Shown: positions 32,194 to 43,926 of the stretch, one piece after another | Layout: the number at the start of each line of letters is the position of its first letter | Numbering within the stretch: the stretch's first letter is position 1 | Assembly: GCF_963576615.1 (NCBI RefSeq) | Contig: NC_088715.1 | Coordinates: 62,640,981-62,704,980 of the forward strand | DNA from: Watersipora subatra | Taxonomy: Eukaryota > Bryozoa > Gymnolaemata > Cheilostomatida > Watersiporidae | Length of the DNA: 64,000 nucleotides | Direction: 5' to 3' | The notes under the pieces: generated by a model | The model's database searches: none | What the model was told of the DNA's origin: nothing | What the model saw: the letters and a program-made list of their open reading frames with translations, nothing else | Position numbers and translations under genes: made by a program

Positions 32194-35100
32194 GGGAAAG
32201 TATGCAACTTTTCATTGTACTCCAGTGGATTGGTTGTTTGTGGAGTAGTCAAGGGAGGCAACAGCTTTCTTTATAGTATAACTTTGTTATAGCCAAATGC
32301 GCAATATGACAACAGCATCATTGAGGTGCATCGATTTATTTGTTGACAATCACACCTTTTAATGTTTTTTTTTGCGGTTTACTGCATTAAGCATTAATAT
32401 TTTATTTAGATAGCAAATCAGGGTTGGGTTATGAAAGCCTATTTTAAGTAAAATTAAATTGATTTTTTGTGAGTGCAACTAGACATGTGGTAAACCTGTA
32501 AAAATAGACTGATAAATTGAAAACATATGACAACGAGTAAAATTATAAATTTATCATTATAGTTTTAGTCTGAGAATACCAAATGAAATGAAATGTTGAT
32601 TATGTTGTTGTTACTTTTAGTTGATTCATATTTTCACCTCTATTGCACTTAATATGCTAAGAAACCAGCCTATCCTACACATTATTGACCTGATTGGATG
32701 GTTGATACACTCGATTGATACAGAACCAATAAATTCTTCACGCATGACTGTTCTTGGATGGATTAATACTCACGGTGGTTGGGTGAGAAGTCCTATAATA
32801 TAAATATAATACATAAGTCTGCTTTCAAGGTTACAGTATATTGTAATACTTTGAAAATCAGCGTATGTTTTTAGGTCTGAAACTTATCACTAACAACTAG
32901 AAGTCTACGCTTTAAACTTAGACGTATTTTAACCTTGCATCCAAAGTACCTGATTCTGTGTATAATTCATTTTTTGATGGTATAAGTTACAGTAAATAGA
33001 ATAATTTTTTTAATTTTTTCAAATTCTCTACTGTATTTTCCTAAAACTTTTTCAACTTTGAAATAACGAGAACTGATTTCATATCAATACATAACTTTTT
33101 TGCCATGTTTACAATTATTATTATTAGAGCAAGCATTAATTTTCATTACCACATTATTGTGTCAGGCACGTTTTACACACCATTAAGTAATCATCTCCCT
33201 ACTTTTATTAGCATTGACAGCTATTCACGTTTATTAAATATTTTTGATAGCGCAAGCTTTTCATTCCGGGATTACAAAAAATTTAATGAGAACTCGTTTT
33301 TGAGATATTTGGCAGACCTTTACTGGAACCATTTGTTAAACAACCAATTAACACTAGATGAAAAAATATGATACCTTCTTACAAAATTTTTTAGATGTTT
33401 GTAATAATCATGCACCCACTAAATCTTTTAAATCGCAGTCACAGGCAAAACACCAGAAGAGAAAAGCTTAGAATACAGCAGAGGTTTTAAACTTGATAAA
33501 GAAAAAAACTATCTATATTGCAGAACATTAAATTTTCCCTTAAACACGAAATGAATAAATAAACACAAAAAAATTAAGAACAAACTAACAACAGCTTTAC
33601 GGCTTTCTAAATCCAAATATTTTGAAGAAAAGCTTCAGGCTACCTCTTATGCTTGACACTTGCGGAATAGTGTTAATCAGGAATTAGGAAAAAGCACTGT
33701 AACATCACCGGTGCCTAAACTAATTATTGACAGTTGAAACCAGGTTTTAGAAGATGAAAAAAGTATTGCCGACAATTTCAACAGTTATTTTGTAAATTTT
33801 GGACCCAACTTACCAAAAGCGTTTGATAATACCTTTCAAGAAGAAAAAATACTATTGCAAAGTAATCTGTCAAATCCAGAGTTTCAATTTTAAAAAGTTG
33901 ATAGCATTGAGGTGAAAGCATATTTGCAAGATTTAAATATAAAAAAGCTACCGGCTTAGATAATATTCCAGCAAAGTTATTAAAGCTTGCTTGTTGCTCC
34001 ATTTGCAATCCTTTGACACAATTAATTAATGAATCTTTAGAAATTGGCCAAATCCCAAAATTTAAAATAGCTAAAGTAAAACCTTTATTTAAAAAAGGCT
34101 CAGTAAAGCTTTGTTCAAATTATCGGCCTATTTCGACACTGCCTGTCATAAGCAAAATACTGGAAAAGATCGTGAACACACAAATTATGCAATATTTAGA
34201 AAGTAATAATTTGATCCATGAAAACCAGTTTGGATTTCAGAAAAATAAAAACACTGCACTAGCTCTTACTCAATTCACAAATCAAATTTTAAAAGCATTT
34301 AATGATGGGAAAACCGCACTTGGAGTCTATCTTGATTTTAGTAAAGCCTTTGATACCCTTGATGACCAAATTCTTTTATATAAGCTGAAACAGCTAAAGT
34401 TTAGTTCAAATTCTATTAAATGTGTGGGAAACTTTCTTTCTCAATGAAAGCAACTCACCATTACTGGACAATCTGTTTCTGATGAACTACGCATTACATG
34501 TGGTGTTCCCAGGGATGCATACTTGGTCCGACACTTTTTTTAATTTATAATAACGATTTATCAAACATTTTAACAGTTTTTACTCCCATTTTGTATGCCG
34601 ATAATACAAACTTGTTTTTAGAATCCAAAGAATTAGATGAGCAAATTTTTGCAGTAAATAATGAACTGATTAAAATTCGAAAATAGTGTACTATAAATAA
34701 ACTAACATTAAATGTAGACAAATCAAACTTTATGATATTAAAAAATCATCAAAATAAATATGAAATCCCTAAGACCGCTTTAACTTTGCATAGTAAAATT
34801 TTATACCAAGTCGAAAGTGTAAAATTTCTTGGTGTTCACATTGATACAAATTCATCATGGAAGGATCACACACACAAACTTTTTAATAGTGTTAGACCTT
34901 TGTTAGGAATTTTACATGAATGCTCAAGTTATTTACCCCACACAATTTTGGTTTTAATTTACAACGCATTTATTCATTCTAAATTCAGTTACTGTATTGA
35001 GGCTTTGGGGAACGCCCCAGGTAAATACTTAAACAAACTCCAACTTCTACAAAAACGAGTTCTCGGGATTTTTCATAAAAACTTAAATTAGAACACACCC

Positions 35101-36448
35101 GCCCACTTTTTCAAAAATTTTCAATTTTGACTGTGAGTAAATTCTATAAATTTCGAACTCTCATCGCGTTTCATCAATTATTCTACAGCTTTAAATTATT
35201 TACCTTTATTCTACAGCTCTTTCTTAATTCTAAAGCTACCTCTCTCTAAATCTGTTTCGGGTTATCGCAGAATGTCATACCAGCAGTCAGTACAATGGAA
35301 CGCTCTGCCTGATGAACTGCGTAGGGTAGTGAGTAACCCCACTTCTAGACGTGCCCTCAAGCTGTACCTGTTTCGGTGGTGATTAAATTGTCTCTGGCTG
35401 CTAGCTGTTAACTTGTGGCCCAGCGCCTTGACTAGCAATGCTACTGCGCAGTTTGGGCCTCATCATTATTACTTTTTTTCTGTTTTCATATCTTTTGATG
35501 AAATAGAAAACAAACAAACAAAGCATAATCATGACGTTTTAAACTGGCGCGAATAGCAACATATTAATAGTTTTATTTCAAAATCACACTGTGTTGTTGA
35601 CTGTACTAACAGGAACATAATATGAAAATCTCCTGTCAACATTAAAGAATGTAATGAACTATTTAGTCAATTCAATAATGCTAAACTATTGGTGTTGATA
35701 GATGATATAACTAAAATAAATAATATATAGAAATATAATATTTGGAATAGACAATATATAATATATAGAATAAATAATAATTATGTAACACATAAAATAA
35801 ATAATTTATAATATATATAGCATATAAAATATATGACATATGCAAGAGACAACAAATAACATATAAAATGAATAATATATCAAATGGATAATATATAAAA
35901 TAGATAGTGTATAGTATATAAAGAGAATAAAATATAATATATAAAATAGGTAATATACCAAATAGATAGTATAAAAATTAAGTAATGAATGATATATAAT
36001 ATATAAAATAAACGTATAAATAAACTAACTAAAGCGTTGGAATAGGTTAAGGTTCCTTATATTAAAATCCAGGTTGCTGTTTATATCTGGTTTCAGGTCT
36101 GTTTTGTGCTTCAGCACTCATCAGGTGATTTGCATTAGTATATATTTGCAACATATATATGATATATATACTACATGTATATATTACAATAAATATCATA
36201 CAGTAGATGAGTATGTAGCTATATTATAAATCAGACATCATTCAAATACTTTTACACCATTATTGGTCCAACCATTGAGAAATTGAGACGTAAAAGTTAT
36301 AAACTGTTTCAATCTGATTAGGCAGTAAGAAGTAATTTTTATAGATTTTTTAAAGAAGAAGATTAATAAGTATTTTTATAGATTACAATGCTAAGCATGA
36401 ATGCGCCAGAAGACCTGGTTCAAGGAGAGGTTAGGTCTAATTCCGGAG

Positions 36449-36480
<32 letters not shown>

Positions 36481-37473
36481 GCTGATGATGGTGATAATGA
36501 TGATGATGATGATAATGATGGTGATAATGATGATGATGATGCTGATGATGATGCTGATGATGGTGATAATGATGATGAATCTGATGAAATTGAGGAAAAT
36601 GAGGATGGAGACACAAAAAGGAGCACTGACAAGGTTTGTATTGCAACCTAATAAGATAAGTTTAGAAATACAGTAACTTAATGTTGATTATGTATCTTAA
36701 TCACGACTAGCTCAAACTGTTTCAATTTATTTAATTAAAATCTCAAAAAATGATTACAGAGGCAAATCAGTAGCATACTTTACTATAGGCAGTATGAAGA
36801 AGATTTGTAAGACAAATTTAAATGATAAATTTAAAAACTGCTGTAAAATAGTTGATTATAATTATTGTAACAAAGTCTTGAACGCTAAACTAGAATTACT
36901 GATAGGAACCCTTTTTAAACTATACATTTGCCGTTTAACACTAGTTTGCTTTCTGTTAAAATCGATGCTCTTAAGCTAGTCGAAACTTTATATTATTGAT
37001 TGTATTGAATGTTGCAGACTGGTAAAAAGCCTCGGCAGTCAGAAGTTACTCCAACTGAGATAGAAGTAGTTACTACAACTTCTTTAAAACATTCACCAAT
37101 ACCAAGAACACTGCTAAGGTTTTGCACTAGTTGTAGAAATTATACTGCATGTAATCTCAAGTGGAGGTATATTAATTGTTCAACCTGTGCGAACTACCTC
37201 TGTCTTCGTAAAAACTGTTTATCAAGTGTGAAGAAATGGAATCATTTTCTCGAACACAGAAACAGGCATTGTAAAAAATTCCCAAACGAATGCATTGCGT
37301 GTGGTGGCAAAAAAAGGGTTGGTTTAAAATTAAATGGACAATGCCCTAATCCTAACTGTGAAGTTTACTGGTGCTTAGTGCAAGGTTGCTTTAAGGAGTT
37401 TGTAACCTTTGAAAAACTGGTTGTACATTTTAAAACTAACCACCCACAAGTCATGTTTGTGCCTGAGAAGTAA
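25227..37473 (+). CDS. Bcl-2-like protein fused to acidic linker and two zinc modules, copy 2
   Basis: Exons 25227-25345, 26415-26575, 32621-32782, 36382-36633 and 37018-37473 join in one frame for about 382 codons; the first coding exon was not identified with confidence. Domain order equals copy 1: N-terminal helix, BH3-like LLRDGE, BH1-like [12 protein letters not shown]2 WINTHGGW plus ITMLSMN, an acidic stretch of roughly 60 residues, then two zinc modules with all 16 ligands. In this copy even the BH1 Trp is gone (Leu). Exon 5 is 27 codons longer than in copy 1 through GAT expansion. The role is inferred as for copy 1. Frame conservation across all exons, with many silent changes in exon 6, suggests that both copies have been under selection. 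Confidence 0.65.
26415..26575 (+). CDS. Gene 2 exon 3: BH3-like and degenerate BH1
   Basis: 161 nt between CTTTAG and GTAAGT, one codon shorter than copy 1. It carries [13 protein letters not shown] (BH3-like L-x3-G-E) and [14 protein letters not shown] at the BH1 position. Confidence 0.65.
26800..28500 (+). mobile_element. Degenerate Ty3/gypsy fragment in gene 2 intron 3
   Basis: Plus-strand frames show [12 protein letters not shown] and [20 protein letters not shown] (integrase core), then [32 protein letters not shown] and a [12 protein letters not shown] C-terminal tail. The same blocks occur in order in the intact integrase at 60364. Stops interrupt the frame; the DxG catalytic region reads ATQG. 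LTRs were not found. Confidence 0.5.
28501..29060. other. Intronic debris, unclassified
   Basis: Moderately GC-rich compared with the genes' introns and probably part of retroelement remains. No domain or repeat partner was recognised. Confidence 0.3.
29061..29257. repeat. Compound microsatellite with embedded 22-bp unit
   Basis: Three (TA)n blocks are separated by two identical copies of AAAGAACGAGGCGCAATGGG(GT) at about 29107 and 29167, a spacing of 60 bases. Dipeptide (YI)n ORFs across it are artefacts. Confidence 0.9.
29466..30956 (+). pseudogene. LINE reverse transcriptase domain
   Basis: 496 codons. RT blocks in order: [28 protein letters not shown] (motif A Asp), [15 protein letters not shown] (motif B) and [12 protein letters not shown] (motif C, YIDD). 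An N-terminal coiled, charged region precedes RT. The frame ends at TAG (30954-30956) inside what should be continuous coding sequence. All RT catalytic aspartates are present, so the copy is fairly young. Confidence 0.75.
31104..32085 (+). pseudogene. LINE C-terminal zinc knuckle and restriction-like endonuclease
   Basis: It lies in a different frame from the RT. It contains [18 protein letters not shown] (C-x2-C-x8-H-x4-C), then [20 protein letters not shown] and P-x-D followed by [13 protein letters not shown], which match the PD...D endonuclease core of R2/R4-type elements. A stop near 31450 splits it. Ends with a TAA-type stop at about 32085 after LKLPGLW. Confidence 0.7.
32160..32200. 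repeat. TA-rich tail
   Basis: (TA)n-like sequence at the 3' end of the LINE. Confidence 0.8.
32621..32782 (+). CDS. Gene 2 exon 4: central helices and first half of BH2
   Basis: 162 nt, phase 0 both sides, with acceptor CTTTTAG and donor GTGAGA. It differs from 3916-4077 at only a few bases (for example [10 protein letters not shown] against [10 protein letters not shown]). The flanking intron stretch TGTTGTTG...CTTTTAG is also nearly identical. This is much closer than for exons 2, 3, 5 or 6. Confidence 0.7.
33080..35522 (+). mobile_element. APE-type LINE (CR1/jockey-like), 5'-truncated and degenerate
   Basis: It begins inside the endonuclease (SNHLPTF, equivalent to the SDHxPTF end motif), followed by a linker and RT. 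It ends with [29 protein letters not shown] tail sequence and a 3' terminus GATGAAATAGAAAACAAACA with an (AAAC)n-like tail at about 35500-35522. It lies in the sense direction within gene 2 intron 4. It is a different class from the LINE at 29271. Confidence 0.7.
34013..35091 (+). pseudogene. LINE RT domain, frameshifted
   Basis: RT blocks: [36 protein letters not shown] (motif A), a TCGVPRDA / [17 protein letters not shown] pair at a frameshift (motif B) and [10 protein letters not shown] (motif C, YADD changed to YADN). Stops lie at 34445 and 34684. The altered catalytic Asp and frame breaks show an inactive copy. Confidence 0.7.
35523..36381. other. AT-rich intron with degenerate ATAATATATAAAATA repeats
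   Basis: Between about 35690 and 36010 the motif ATATAAAATA(A/G)ATAATATA recurs irregularly. Beyond the acceptor of exon 5 nothing else is seen. Confidence 0.6.
36382..36633 (+). CDS. Gene 2 exon 5: end of BH2 and long acidic tract
   Basis: 252 nt, phase 0 both sides, with acceptor TTTTATAG and donor GTTTGT. It opens [17 protein letters not shown], then about 60 mostly Asp residues with Gly, Ala and Asn interruptions encoded by (GAT)n-derived sequence. It ends STDK exactly as in copy 1. Reverse-strand Ser- or His-rich ORFs here are shadows. Confidence 0.7.
37018..37473 (+). CDS. Gene 2 terminal exon: two zinc-ribbon plus C2H2 modules
   Basis: 456 nt, 151 residues to TAA, with acceptor GTTGCAG. 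Ligands: C36, C39, C54, C57, C62, C67, H80, H84 and C92, C95, C109, C114, C119, C124, H137, H142. The only spacing change from copy 1 is C-x4-C for C-x2-C in the second pair of module B. The start [10 protein letters not shown] matches [10 protein letters not shown] of copy 1. Confidence 0.75.
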   Translation, partial: TGKKPRQSEVTPTEIEVVTTTSLKHSPIPRTLLRFCTSCRNYTACNLKWRYINCSTCANYLCLRKNCLSSVKKWNHFLEHRNRHCKKFPNECIACGGKKRVGLKLNGQCPNPNCEVYWCLVQGCFKEFVTFEKLVVHFKTNHPQVMFVPEK

Positions 37474-38200
37474 TTTTACGTTATGTAACTACTCAATCAC
37501 AAGACTGCATAAACTGAATTGTCAAAACAAACTGATATGCTCTTAAGACAATAAACTAGTTCAATTTAAATCAACCAAAGTTTTTAACATTCAGTTCAAT
37601 TAATAAGTATCAGATGCTTCACTTTTTCTTTACAACCAAAGTTGCAATCTCAATCCAATTTCGATAAATCTTTTAGAAGTTGACCAAAGAAAATAAGTTC
37701 TAAGATACAAAGTGTTCAGGAAACATGTGAAAAAACCTCATACAGATGTAGATTTTTAGCCTGATGAATACTCATATGTTTTATAATTTGGTAAACAACA
37801 ACTAAACTGAAGGATCTTTTAAATTAAAGAGTGAGGATAAAATGAGATGCTATTAAGAACTAGCTATTTTCCTTTAAAGTAATTAAGGTTTTTTATATTC
37901 AATTTAATTATTGAACATCAGATGATTTGCACATGATTCGTTGTAACCAAAGTTTAGAATTCTCAATCAAGATAGTTAAAGTTCTTGTCAACTGATTTAA
38001 AAAAGACAAACTTTAAATATTGTAGTTTACTTGAGCATTACTGTGTCTACGCAGGGTCTACAAATTATATCACTATCAAATAGCTAAATACCTAAACATG
38101 TCAAATAGTGTTAGTTTTGGTAAAAGTGGTCCATCCTATGATCAAGTGAATGATATACAAATCATGAACTAACTAATGTTGAAAGACTCTCAGTGCTTGA
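37474..38200 (+). other. Gene 2 3' UTR and flank
   Basis: AATAAA lies at 37550-37555. Downstream blocks (TTCTTGTCAACTGATTTAAA, AATTATATCACTATCAAATA) match the gene 1 flank and mark the right limit of the visible duplication at about 38160. Confidence 0.6.
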
Positions 38201-41200
38201 TAAAAATGCCAGGCTTTTGGTATGTATTGCTATGGGAAGAAAAAACTATGATATTTTAAGTAATATTTGCTTAATATAATAATTGCTAGAATTATCAGTA
38301 AAATAATTTGGCTGAGTTACTCTAATCATGGCATGTAAATAATCGATAAATTAGTTTACCAATATTTTTTGATGGCAAATAAAGCAGTTTCACTTAATTT
38401 AATTAAATTTTTGTCTCACTTGCGCTAAACTTTGAAAGACCCAAACCTGATAGTTTATTTTTAGTTTATTTTCTGTTGTCCTCATAGTCAGGCGATGTTA
38501 AAAATAAAAATAAACAGTCTGTAGTTTCTCTTTTGGTGGATTTGGTCATTTCCTAAATTATTTTTGGTCATATAATTTTACTTAAATTGTGCTTGCTAAA
38601 CCTTTAACACTCTAATTTTAGAATTTTTATTAAAAATATGTTTGAAGGTGGCTTGTTTCTACGAGAAAGGCAGCTTTTTGTTTCAACTCTAAAGAAAGGC
38701 CATGTAAAATGCTAATTTTTCACTCTCAGAAATTGCTGTTGTATCAAACAACAATAGATCCAGAGCTCCATCAACTCCAATTATACAGAATGAGTCTTTT
38801 TTCCCTGTTTACAAAGATCTCACCAACAGTTCAATTACCTGCATAATATACTCATGATTACAGGTATTTCTCAAAATAACACTAGTAAATTACCTTCTTC
38901 TTTGTTCTAGCTACTCATTCGGCCGAGTATCTTTTCACCCACTATTGGGTGTATATGGAGTGACTTTAATGGCATCTCTTCCGAGTTGTAATAGAACCTC
39001 GTATGGCTTTTTTTCTTACACCCATATTACTATCATTGTACCAGTTTTTGTATCATTACAACCACTTGTGGTAGCTCAGAGGAAGAAAGTTAGATGGAGA
39101 TTGACCTTTCAACACAACTACATGCTAAAAAAGCATCATAAATTTTTCATGATCAACTAGTAGACATGTAATAGAAGTTGTCACACACCAGTGTTAATGT
39201 AGGCCCAAACCATCTAAAATTAGTCCTCTTTAGAAAAGTAGCAGTTTTGCTATCATAATTATACTTATATTATATTTTTTAATACTCTTCTTTACTTTTA
39301 CTATATCTTCTTTTATAAATATCTTGACTTATAATGACTGTCTTGCTGCTACCTAACTCTCAGTCTCGCTATTTGTTGTTCAGATTTCACTCGCAATTCT
39401 TTTACATCTTCTTTTTCACCTTTTTCCAAAACCAACTTTTCATGCATTCTCTTGCTCAAAGTTTCTACCAGGAATTAGCTGATTTGTTCAACTTAGGTAA
39501 CTACTCTCATAGTTTCCACCCATGTGGTTAGTTTGATGCCTTCAATTAGCATAGCTCAAAGATTCAATTCATTATCCCTCCTTTGATAAATTGGGTTTAA
39601 AGCACCTTATGCTAGAGATTTTACCTACTTGCTGCCTTTTCCTGGTTTCTTTTGCTACTACTGAGAGCAGCCAGACTTGGCTGACAACAAAATGCTTTGC
39701 AGTTCTTTTGCCTGCAAATAAGACCGTAAAATGGCTTTGTTATTTTGTCCATTTTTAATTATTATTGGTATTTATATTACTTTAAGCTTTGAACACAAAG
39801 TCTGAACAGTTTCAATTTTGTTAAGTACTTACTTATCAAGTACTTACTTATTAAGTACTTACTCAAATAACTTTAGCAATTGACAAACCAACACTATCCC
39901 TTGTGATCTTGAATCTACACAGGAGTAAAAAGCTTTTCATTCGTAGCTAATATACCACCATGAATCACTTCAGGTTTCCCCATTTTGATGAATACTTGAT
40001 ATACAATCAAATTTACCTGATTTTAGTACTGCTAATCCTCTAAACTTGCCCTACTTTTGTTCTCTTTTGCTTTTTCTCTTGTATGACACATATTCTCTCC
40101 AGATTCCCAAAAAGAACTAAAACAATAGTTATTGAGTTTTATTTTTTTAAATAAAATTTTATAATGCACAAACTCTCCACATGAAGATTCAAATGTTTCA
40201 TATCTCTCGCTTCATTTCGTTATTACTGAAAATATTTTCGCATTTCATTTTTCTAATGTTTTTTTGTATAAGTTGTTATTCACTCAGATCCATTATGTTT
40301 CTTCTCTAGATAATCTTTGCAGTAACATCTTTTTAATTTAAAAGTTATTAATAACTTTGATAACTGCACTTGTATTTACTATAAGGCCATATAAGACTCA
40401 ATTCAAAAAATTTAAAATATTTTATGAGGGATTATTTTAAGTGAGGCTTATAATACACATGACACCAAAAACTAGCAGTAACCCAATTAAAACTTTGTTA
40501 GAAAGAGTGTTTATACAGTATTTCAACTTTCAAATAGGTTTTACCTAGTAGAATAAATAATTCCTGATAGCGCTAAGTCTTGATTAAACACACTCAGCAG
40601 TTATAATCAACTCAAGTCAGTTTTAGTTGTAAAATCTCGCCACACATTAATTCCTCCTAGTACTGTTGCAGAAAATTTTGTAAGAATTCTAAAAGTCATT
40701 TGTTTTGATCACGCACCTCATTAGCTCAGTTGCTGCTTTTGAACAAAAGGTTCACCTTCATAGGAAACTATGAAAAACTAAGTGATCATGAACTGAAGAG
40801 AAATGTTGATTTGTTTATTAAACAATTATAATTCATCTTTGTTAGTTCTTAGTTCAAGGCATCATCGATTTTTCCTGGTTTCACATAAAAGCCAGAAAGG
40901 AAAACCTTGTCAAGACTGCGCTGAAGCTTTTAAGTATTTTTGTCTGATTTTACATTTATTTCTGTTCTTTCAGTTCAATCATCCTGTTGAAACATTTGGG
41001 TCTATTTTACTCATTATTTCATGAAACATATTAGGATATGCTACTTTTCTGCATGCAAAAGTTCTTCTTTCATTTATAACATAAACTTTAGTCTTTAATT
41101 ACATGTACTTCCGATTGGAAGTTGATATATTTGATTAGTTTTTTGATTGATCAGCTTAGCAGAGAAACAGGTATATTAAGTTTGGATTGTATATATACCT

Positions 41201-42150
41201 CAGGTCGTAGGCACTACAAATCTTTTTCTACCTCTTGTCGAGCTTTAATTCACAAGTGGTATAACTTCAAAACTCCTAAAAATATTTTATAGAAACTACG
41301 AACCTGATAAAATTATTCCGAAAAAATGTACAAAAAATATATTTTCAAGAAAAGGGTATGAGTGAATCTAGCCAGAAAGAATATGATTCTTTAATTTTGG
41401 GCCAGTGTTTTGAAGGCTGGTTTTGTAATAAGAAAATGCAAATGTTTCTTAACATCTCCGGGTTTAATAAAACTAATACGGTGTAAATGATGAAGTATCT
41501 CTCAACAGTTAATTTATTTGCCTAAAAGAGTAATAGTGTTAAGCCAGTTTATTCTGCAATGAAAAATAAGTAAGTCGTTTAATTTCTAGTTTCTAAAAGA
41601 AAATTGTTACCCGTGGTTTTGATGCAAAAAGAATGCAGTTATATAAAAGATATATAGTAGCAGGCTCATTGTCTACATCAATCAAATTCTCCCAAGCCTA
41701 TATACATGCATAGCCAAGTTTTCATTCTGTTAGAATGCTCAAGGGAACAATTAGTCATTCACGGTAAACACAAGATCACAAAAAAAGATCAGCCTCCTCT
41801 CCAGTCACTATATACTAAAGGGAGTCACATGACTACTAGACGTCTATGCGGTATCCATTATTTCCAGTGACCATAACCTCTAATAGTCTATATAGTCTGT
41901 GGTTCTTTATTCCTAAACATGTTACATTATGAATATATAACATGTGTTTTTTTTTCTCAAGACTACAACGCTTAATCAAAGTAACAATATTAATTTCAAC
42001 CACTATTAGCAGAACAAATAATATCGTATCAAGCAATGGTTAAATTCAATCAAGCAGAGTTTTCCGGCGAAGCTGGTTAGATAATCACAAAAGCGTTAAA
42101 TCATAAATAATCATAATCATAGTTACAAAATTTTCAAGATCAGATATGTA
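38201..42150. other. Intergenic, no supported feature
   Basis: AT-rich sequence with only short ORFs (38945, 39334, 40803, 41836) lacking motifs or splice support. The direct repeat AAGTACTTACTTAT occurs near 39825-39860. Confidence 0.5.
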
Positions 42151-42154
42151 TATA

Positions 42155-42157
<3 letters not shown>

Positions 42158-42208
<51 letters not shown>

Positions 42209-42229
42209 TATTTATATATATATATATCT

Positions 42230-42298
<69 letters not shown>
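42158..42298. repeat. (TA)n microsatellite
   Basis: About 140 bases of TA with occasional AAATA and CTA interruptions. Confidence 0.9.
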
Positions 42299-42302
<4 letters not shown>

Positions 42303-43653
42303 AGAAAAGTCACTATTTGTGAAATTTTAATATTCATAATTTTTCCGCAAGATACCTCATAACATCTTGTAATCTTTCGTATGCTACAATTCTTTTAGCC
42401 AATGATGCACTGACTAATTTTTACCTTCTGTAACTAGTAAAAACAACTAATACTGCAACATTCTCTTACATGTAAGCTCAGCTTTCAGTCACTGGATCTA
42501 GACAGAGCAAGGCAAGTTGAGCTATTTTACAATATAATGTAAGGCAGTTGTTGAGTCTTACAATTTGGGAGTTAAAGACTATTTTTAAACTTATGTCTTC
42601 AAATTTTGGATCATATTTAGTCTATTAACTTTTTCTCTTGTTTTAATGATTTTTATTTGACTCATTTTTTCCAACTACTTAAATAGTAGAATATTATACT
42701 TAATATTTTGTGACTGCATGTTCTTTGAAAAATTCTGTCTTTATTAGAAATAGAGCATTGTGAACTTTGCTGAAACCATAGACATATAAACCTAGATTGG
42801 CCAATAGGGAAAAAGCCTGTCAGACTTAAATAGCATGACGTAACGTCATTGCATTGTACCTCATGCTTGACTGCACTGTTGTTAACAACGGAGCTAATGA
42901 AAAGAAGGTGACGTAATCACATTTATTGTCACATAAAAACCTTCTTGTATACATTATCCAGTAAACTAAAGTAATTCTGTGATAATTTCGGATAATCACC
43001 ATAGATTAAAAGTATAAAAGCTATGAAATATTGCACACAAGTCATGAGCCATCAGGGCTTCATTTGCTACCCTCTCCTATCCCCATTCTCTCTTTCCCCC
43101 CTTCTCCAAAGAAGAAGTGAGAAGGGGAAAAGAGAGAAGGGGGAAAGGAGACGAGGGGGGCAAATAGCCCACCCACCCAAAGAGCCAGGCCCTGGCTAGG
43201 TAATGACTAATATCATGTTGAATTAAACATGACTAACTATGATGAGCCTGCGAAGTTTTGATCTGATCAGGGAAATGGAATCAATGGTCTTCTTAGCTAG
43301 AGCTGGAATGAGACGAAGGAATGCAGGGTCGGACCAGACACAGAGTCAGCAATGAGGGCCAAGATCGGGTCGGACCGGGTCAGCAAGCGCAATTTTTTAT
43401 TCATTTAAGGTTAAGAGATAGTTCTATTACAGCCTAATGTTGTGAGTCTTGTGACATCATTAAACTAAGATAAAAGAAACCATTATCACACCAATCATTA
43501 TATTGTATGGCTTGGTTTGTAGATGCAATCTGCAATTTATGGCTAGACATTGGTGGATCAATGCTATTCAATGGGTGATAGATTATTGGCATGATTTGGC
43601 TAGTGTTTTTATTACAGATTTTACTTTCAACTGCTATTATAATCAACAAGAAA

Positions 43654-43926
43654 TTAGTTAAGAAATACTTTACAAATATAGAAATAGATAACCCAGCGTA
43701 GTAGAAAGCAGAAATCCATCACTTGTCTAAAACTTTTGGTATTAGTGAAAAAAACTGAAAATAAAATAAATTTGCTAGATTGAAGGTTCTTAGACGCGCT
43801 TTCAAGTTCCTCATGATGCCCTCGTAAATGCCTCAATAGTATTGAGGTGGACCCTTCTTTGTAGCCTAAATGTTGATTTGCAAGAAAATTTACATTACAG
43901 TTATTTGGCATCAAAAGATTCACCAT
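43654..43926 (-). pseudogene. BED finger fragment, C-terminal half
   Basis: It reads GYKEGSTSILLRHLRGHHEE, the S-T-S-x-L-x-x-HL-x4-H half of a BED finger. The cysteine half is not adjacent. The frame then runs into non-conserved sequence. Confidence 0.5.

Noticed and set aside
36401..36676. Met-rich plus ORF and Ser- or His-rich minus ORFs
   Set aside because: They are alternative frames of the (GAT)n-derived acidic exon; only the Asp frame joins in phase to both neighbouring exons.
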